Part shown: positions 60,568-64,000 of the stretch, in pieces
How positions within the stretch are numbered: position 1 is the stretch's first letter
Layout: each line of letters opens with the position of its first letter
Assembly: GCA_963778075.1 (NCBI GenBank)
Contig: CAVZTJ010000011.1
Coordinates: 496,001-560,000 of the forward strand
Length of the DNA: 64,000 nucleotides
Source: JASHPR01 sp963778075
GTDB taxonomy: Bacteria > Actinomycetota > Actinomycetes > Streptosporangiales > Streptosporangiaceae
Direction of reading: 5' to 3'
Made by a program: the position numbers and the translations under genes
Notes under the pieces: generated by a model
Databases searched by the model: none
The model's input: only the letters and a program-made list of their open reading frames with translations
Told to the model about the DNA's origin: nothing

Positions 60568-61551
60568 ATGACCACCACCGAGATACCCGGCGCCCCCGGC
60601 GAGCCGCCCCTGGTTCCGGGGGTAGCCGGCGGCCTGCCGCTCGGCGGCGGCGGGGTAACCGGGGCCCGGTCGCTGCGGCGCATGGCCCGCGCGGTGACGG
60701 CGAACCGGAAGGCCACCGCCGGCATCGTGCTGCTGCTTCTCTTCTGCCTGGTGGGCGCGTTCCCCGGGGTCATCGCGCACGACAACCCGAACGCCGAAAT
60801 CTACCAGCGTTCCCTCGGCACCCCGTCGGCGCAGCATCTGCTCGGCACCACCAGCTTCGGCCAGGACATGTTCGCCCAGGTGATCTACGGCACCCGCCCG
60901 GTGCTGCTGATCGCGTTCGGGGTCGGGCTCGGTGCCACCATCCTCGCGATGCTGATCGGTGTGGCCGCCGCGTACCTGGGCGGGGTCTGGGACGGCGCGC
61001 TCAGCCTGTTCATCGACGTGCTGCTGGTCATCCCGGCGTTCCCGCTGCTCATCATCATCGGCAGCTACCTGCACGGGGCGACCACCGGCGTGATGATCGC
61101 GGTTGTCACGGCGGTGTCCTGGTCGTACACGGCCCGCCAGCTGCGCGCCCAGGCGCTGTCGCTGCGCGGCCGCGACTTCCTCGAGGCGGCGCGGGTGCGC
61201 GGCGAGCGCGCGCTGTACGTCATCGTCGTGGAGATCATTCCCACGATGACCTCGCTGCTGGTGGCCAGCTTCCTGACCAACGCGCTGTACGCGGTGTTGT
61301 TCTCCTCGAGCCTGGAGTTCATCGGGCTCGGCGACCCGAACCAGGTCAGCTGGGGCACGATGCTGTACTGGGCGGAGAACAACGAGGCGTTCCAGACCGG
61401 CCTGCCCTTGTGGATCATCGTGCCGGGGCTGTGCATCGTGGCCCTTGGCGCCGCGTTCGCGCTGCTCAACTACGCGTTCGACGAGATCGGGAACCCGGCC
61501 CTGCGGCCGGTCCGGAGCATTCGGGGGAAGCGTGTCAAGCGGCCCAGGTAA
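60568..61551 (+). CDS. ABC transporter permease, DppC type
   Basis: The 327-residue protein has a Pro/Gly-rich start of about 30 residues, then six predicted membrane segments and the DppC pattern: AHDNPNAEIYQRSLGTPSAQHLLGTTSFGQDMFAQVIYGTRPVLLIAFGVGLGATILAMLIGVAAAYLGG. The coupling loop is ALSLRGRDFLEAARVRGERALYVIVVEIIPTMTSLLVASF. Only 2 bp lie between the preceding stop and its start. It ends at 61551, overlapping the next gene by 20 bp. Confidence 0.92.
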   Translation: MTTTEIPGAPGEPPLVPGVAGGLPLGGGGVTGARSLRRMARAVTANRKATAGIVLLLLFCLVGAFPGVIAHDNPNAEIYQRSLGTPSAQHLLGTTSFGQDMFAQVIYGTRPVLLIAFGVGLGATILAMLIGVAAAYLGGVWDGALSLFIDVLLVIPAFPLLIIIGSYLHGATTGVMIAVVTAVSWSYTARQLRAQALSLRGRDFLEAARVRGERALYVIVVEIIPTMTSLLVASFLTNALYAVLFSSSLEFIGLGDPNQVSWGTMLYWAENNEAFQTGLPLWIIVPGLCIVALGAAFALLNYAFDEIGNPALRPVRSIRGKRVKRPR

Positions 61552-62524
61552 CGAGCCGGTGCTGGTCGTTCGCGACCTGTCGGCCGAATATGTGACGGAA
61601 CGCGGCACCGTCGTCGCAGTCGACAACGTCAGCTTCAACCTGGATCCGGGCGAATTCATCGGCATCGTCGGCGAGTCCGGCTGCGGCAAGTCCACCCTGC
61701 TGTTCGCGATCGCCCAGTTGCTGGCACCGCCCGCCCGCATCAGCGGGGGCAGTGTGGCGTTCAAGGGCCAGAACATGGTAGGGCTGACCGACCGGCAGCT
61801 CGCTACGGTCCGGTGGAAGAACCTCTCGGTGGTGATGCAGAGCGCAATGAACGCGCTGAACCCGGTGAAGTCGATCGGCGCGCAGTTCAAGGACGCAATG
61901 CGGGCGCACGGGGTGGCCGACAAGGCGCACATCGCCGAGCGGTCGGCCGAGGTGCTGCGGATGGTCGGCATCGACCCGGTCCACCTGAAGAGCTACCCGC
62001 ACCAGCTTTCCGGCGGCATGCGGCAGCGGTCGATGATCGCGATGGCGATGCTGTTCACTCCCGATCTGGTGATCATGGACGAGCCCACGTCCGCGCTCGA
62101 CGTGGTCGCGCAGCGCTCGCTGATGGTCCAGATCAAGGAACTCCAGGACGAGCTCGGCTTCGCCGTCATCTTCGTCACCCACGACATGTCGCTGGTCAGC
62201 CACTTTTCGGACCGGCTGATGGTGATGTACGCCGGCCAGGTCGCGGAGTTCGGGCCCACCCGGCAGGTGTTCGACGCGCCGCAGCACCCCTACACCATCG
62301 GCCTGATGGACGCCTTCCCCTCGATCAGGGGCCCCCGGGTGCCGCTGACCGGCATTCCCGGCAGCCCGCCGAACCTGGCCAGGCCGCCGCAGGGCTGCCG
62401 GTTCGCCCCGCGCTGCCCCAAGGTCATGACCCGGTGCGAGGAGCAGCCGCCGGAGCTGTATCACGTCAACGGCACGCTGGTCCGCTGCTTCCTGCACGCC
62501 GACGGAGAGGCCGCCGATGACTGA
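61532..62524 (+). CDS. ABC transporter ATP-binding protein, DppD type
   Basis: The 330-residue protein has Walker A GESGCGKSTL, the signature LSGGMRQRSMIAMAML, Walker B LVIMDEPTSALD and the switch HDMSLV. It ends with the oligopeptide-type C-terminal region GCRFAPRCPKVMTRC, whose cysteines could bind an iron-sulfur cluster in this subfamily. GTG 61532 follows GGGGGAAG and overlaps the permease by 20 bp. The frame extends upstream but without homology. Confidence 0.93.
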   Translation: MSSGPGNEPVLVVRDLSAEYVTERGTVVAVDNVSFNLDPGEFIGIVGESGCGKSTLLFAIAQLLAPPARISGGSVAFKGQNMVGLTDRQLATVRWKNLSVVMQSAMNALNPVKSIGAQFKDAMRAHGVADKAHIAERSAEVLRMVGIDPVHLKSYPHQLSGGMRQRSMIAMAMLFTPDLVIMDEPTSALDVVAQRSLMVQIKELQDELGFAVIFVTHDMSLVSHFSDRLMVMYAGQVAEFGPTRQVFDAPQHPYTIGLMDAFPSIRGPRVPLTGIPGSPPNLARPPQGCRFAPRCPKVMTRCEEQPPELYHVNGTLVRCFLHADGEAADD

Positions 62525-63521
62525 ACCGCCCGTGCTGCTGCGGACCGAGGGGCTCTCGAAGCACTTCAGGATCGGCGGGGCGTTCTCCCGGCGCATGCTG
62601 CACGCCGTAGACGACGTCAACATCTCGATCGGCGAGCGGGAGATCGTCGCGCTGGCCGGGGAGAGCGGCAGCGGCAAGAGCACCTTCGCCCGGCTGCTCG
62701 CCCGGCTCTACAAGCCGACCAGCGGCGAGATCTTCTACCAGGGCAAGCCGCTGTCCGCCGCGCGTTCCCGGGCCGACCTGCTACGGTACCGGGGCGACGT
62801 GCCGATGGTGTTCCAGGATCCGTTCTCCTCGATCAACCCGGTCTTCCGGGTGTCCCACGGCGTGCTGCGCTCCCTCAAGCTGCACCGCCCCGAGCTCTCC
62901 GCCGACCAGCGGCGCGAGGAAGCGGAGCGGGTGTTCGAGTCCGTCGGGCTGTCCCCAGCGGCCGAGGTGCTGCAGCGGTTCCCGCACGAGCTGTCCGGCG
63001 GCCAGCGGCAGCGGGTGGGCTTCGCGCAGGCGCTGGCGCTGCGGCCGAAGCTGATCCTGGCCGACGAGCCGGTCTCGATGCTCGACGTGTCGATCCGGAT
63101 CGGGCTGCTGAACCTGATGAGCCAGCTGCGCGACGAGCAGGGGGTGTCGATCCTGTACATCACGCACGACATCGCCAGCGCCCGGTACGTCGCGGATCGT
63201 CTGATCGTGATGTACGCGGCGCGCATTGCCGAGCAGGGCCCGTCCGAGGAGATGCTGGCCAGCCCCAGGCACCCCTACACGCAGCTGCTGCTGTCGGCCG
63301 TGCCAGACCCCCGCGCACCGCTCACGATCGGGGCCGAGACCGACCGCGGCGAGCCGCCGCGGGTCATCGACCCCACGCCCGGCTGCCGGTTCCGCTGGCG
63401 CTGCCCACTGGCGATCGACGAGTGCAGCCAGGTGACACCCGAGCTCACCGAGCTGGCACCCGATCACGACGCAGCCTGCCACGTCGCCCGCTCCGGCGCC
63501 GGAGTGAAGGCGTTCGGTTGA
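62517..63521 (+). CDS. ABC transporter ATP-binding protein, DppF type
   Basis: The 334-residue protein has Walker A GESGSGKSTFARLLARL, the signature LSGGQRQRVGFAQAL, Walker B LILADEPVSMLDVS and the switch HDIASARYVADRLIVMYAARIAE. It ends with the GCRFRWRCPLAIDEC region. ATG 62517 overlaps the stop of the DppD-type gene by 8 bp. Together the four genes form a complete oligopeptide-type ABC transporter with the binding protein at 57786. A 34-bp gap follows before the second GH4 gene. Confidence 0.93.
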   Translation: MTEPPVLLRTEGLSKHFRIGGAFSRRMLHAVDDVNISIGEREIVALAGESGSGKSTFARLLARLYKPTSGEIFYQGKPLSAARSRADLLRYRGDVPMVFQDPFSSINPVFRVSHGVLRSLKLHRPELSADQRREEAERVFESVGLSPAAEVLQRFPHELSGGQRQRVGFAQALALRPKLILADEPVSMLDVSIRIGLLNLMSQLRDEQGVSILYITHDIASARYVADRLIVMYAARIAEQGPSEEMLASPRHPYTQLLLSAVPDPRAPLTIGAETDRGEPPRVIDPTPGCRFRWRCPLAIDECSQVTPELTELAPDHDAACHVARSGAGVKAFG

Positions 63522-63555
63522 CATCCTCCGCCCGCATGAAAGCAGGAGATCTCAG

Positions 63556-64000
63556 ATGAAGCTCGCGGTGATCGGCGGCGGCTCCACTTACACACCGGAA
63601 CTGGTCGACGGCGTGGCACGGCTGGCCGAGGACGTCAAGGTCACCGAGCTCGTCCTGGTCGACCCGGACCAGGCACGGCTGGATGTGGTCGGCCCGGTCT
63701 CGGAAAGGATCATGCGCCGTTACGGCCACCCGGCGCGGCTGCGCTGGACCGCCAGCCTGGACGACGGCATTGATGGCGCCTCCGCCGTGCTGCTGCAGCT
63801 TCGCGTCGGCGGCCAGGCGGCCCGCCAGCGCGACGAGACCTGGCCGCAGGACTACGGCTGCATCGGGCAGGAGACCACCGGCGCCGGCGGCCTGGCCAAG
63901 GCGCTGCGCACCGTCCCAGTTGTCCTCGACATCGCCGAACGGGCGCGCCAGCGCGCGCTGGCGGACGCGTGGATCATCGATTTCACCAACCCGGTGGGGA
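63556..64000 (+). CDS. GH4 family glycosidase (partial, runs off the end)
   Basis: The visible 148 residues begin MKLAVIGGGSTYTPELVDGV, the NAD-binding start of GH4 6-phospho-glycosidases. LVLVDPDQARLDVV, VGGQAARQRDETWPQDYGCIGQETTGAGGLAKALRTVPVVLDIA and IIDFTNPVG follow. It is closer to the 6-phospho-beta-glucosidase (LicH/CelF) pattern than the first GH4 gene, whose start lacks the STYTPE motif. A GGAG precedes ATG 63556. It follows the ABC genes as the last visible gene of the operon. Confidence 0.92.
   Translation, partial: MKLAVIGGGSTYTPELVDGVARLAEDVKVTELVLVDPDQARLDVVGPVSERIMRRYGHPARLRWTASLDDGIDGASAVLLQLRVGGQAARQRDETWPQDYGCIGQETTGAGGLAKALRTVPVVLDIAERARQRALADAWIIDFTNPVG

Overview
The window is very GC-rich (third codon positions almost all G or C) and comes from an actinomycete. 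Evidence includes mycothiol synthesis (MshC), a class II DAHP synthase, a tuberculostearate-type methyltransferase/reductase pair, DUF5753 XRE regulators, a HelD-family RNA polymerase factor, and the order rimP-nusA-ylxR-infB-DUF503-rbfA-nrnA-truB-ribF-rpsO-pnp-M16 peptidase-dapB. A Streptosporangiales-like organism fits best, but I cannot name a genus. No rRNA, tRNA, CRISPR array, transposase or phage gene was recognised.

Region by region. 1-14471 (minus strand) is the conserved translation, RNA-decay and cofactor block, read from rimP down to dapB. 14649-15648 holds two ferritin-like DUF4439 genes, the first frameshifted. 15651-17027 is a small protein divergent from an XRE/DUF5753 regulator, with an inverted repeat between them. 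17263-25722 (minus) has a HelD-like ATPase, a GNAT enzyme, a secreted peptidase-like lipoprotein, then ispG, an M50 site-2 protease and dxr. 26036-28629 has the DAHP synthase, a 45-residue ORF, and a fused pair of decayed genes closed by a perfect 38-bp palindrome. 28719-32079 is the branched-fatty-acid pair with a divergent flavin/PNPOx-type protein.

32106-35676 is accessory. A racemase-like gene carries a repetitive tail, and a PLL/tectonin-type beta-propeller gene lies between two 105-bp direct repeats, one at the end of the racemase gene and one in the 3' end of a DUF4192 gene. 35836-39294 is a sigma factor/anti-sigma/ABC exporter operon. 39307-53000 is a mix of single genes: two membrane glycosyltransferase-like proteins, mshC, an amidase, a secreted NHL-type propeller, a YbaK protein, a CPBP protease, an AbiEi/DUF559 protein and a methyltransferase.

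52645-64000 is a carbohydrate-uptake locus. It comprises a ROK repressor, a GH4 glycosidase, a PfkB kinase, a ROK sugar kinase, a family-5 solute-binding lipoprotein, a DppBCDF-type ABC transporter and a second GH4 gene running off the end. Two near-identical 25-bp palindromes, one upstream of the repressor gene and one between the divergent kinase genes, are the likely operators. Import by an ABC transporter (no phosphorylation) combined with GH4 enzymes (often 6-phospho-glycosidases) and two kinases suggests that phosphorylation happens inside the cell.

Three otherwise well-conserved genes (first DUF4439 gene, ROK kinase, solute-binding protein) each carry one frameshift, which could be decay or sequence error.
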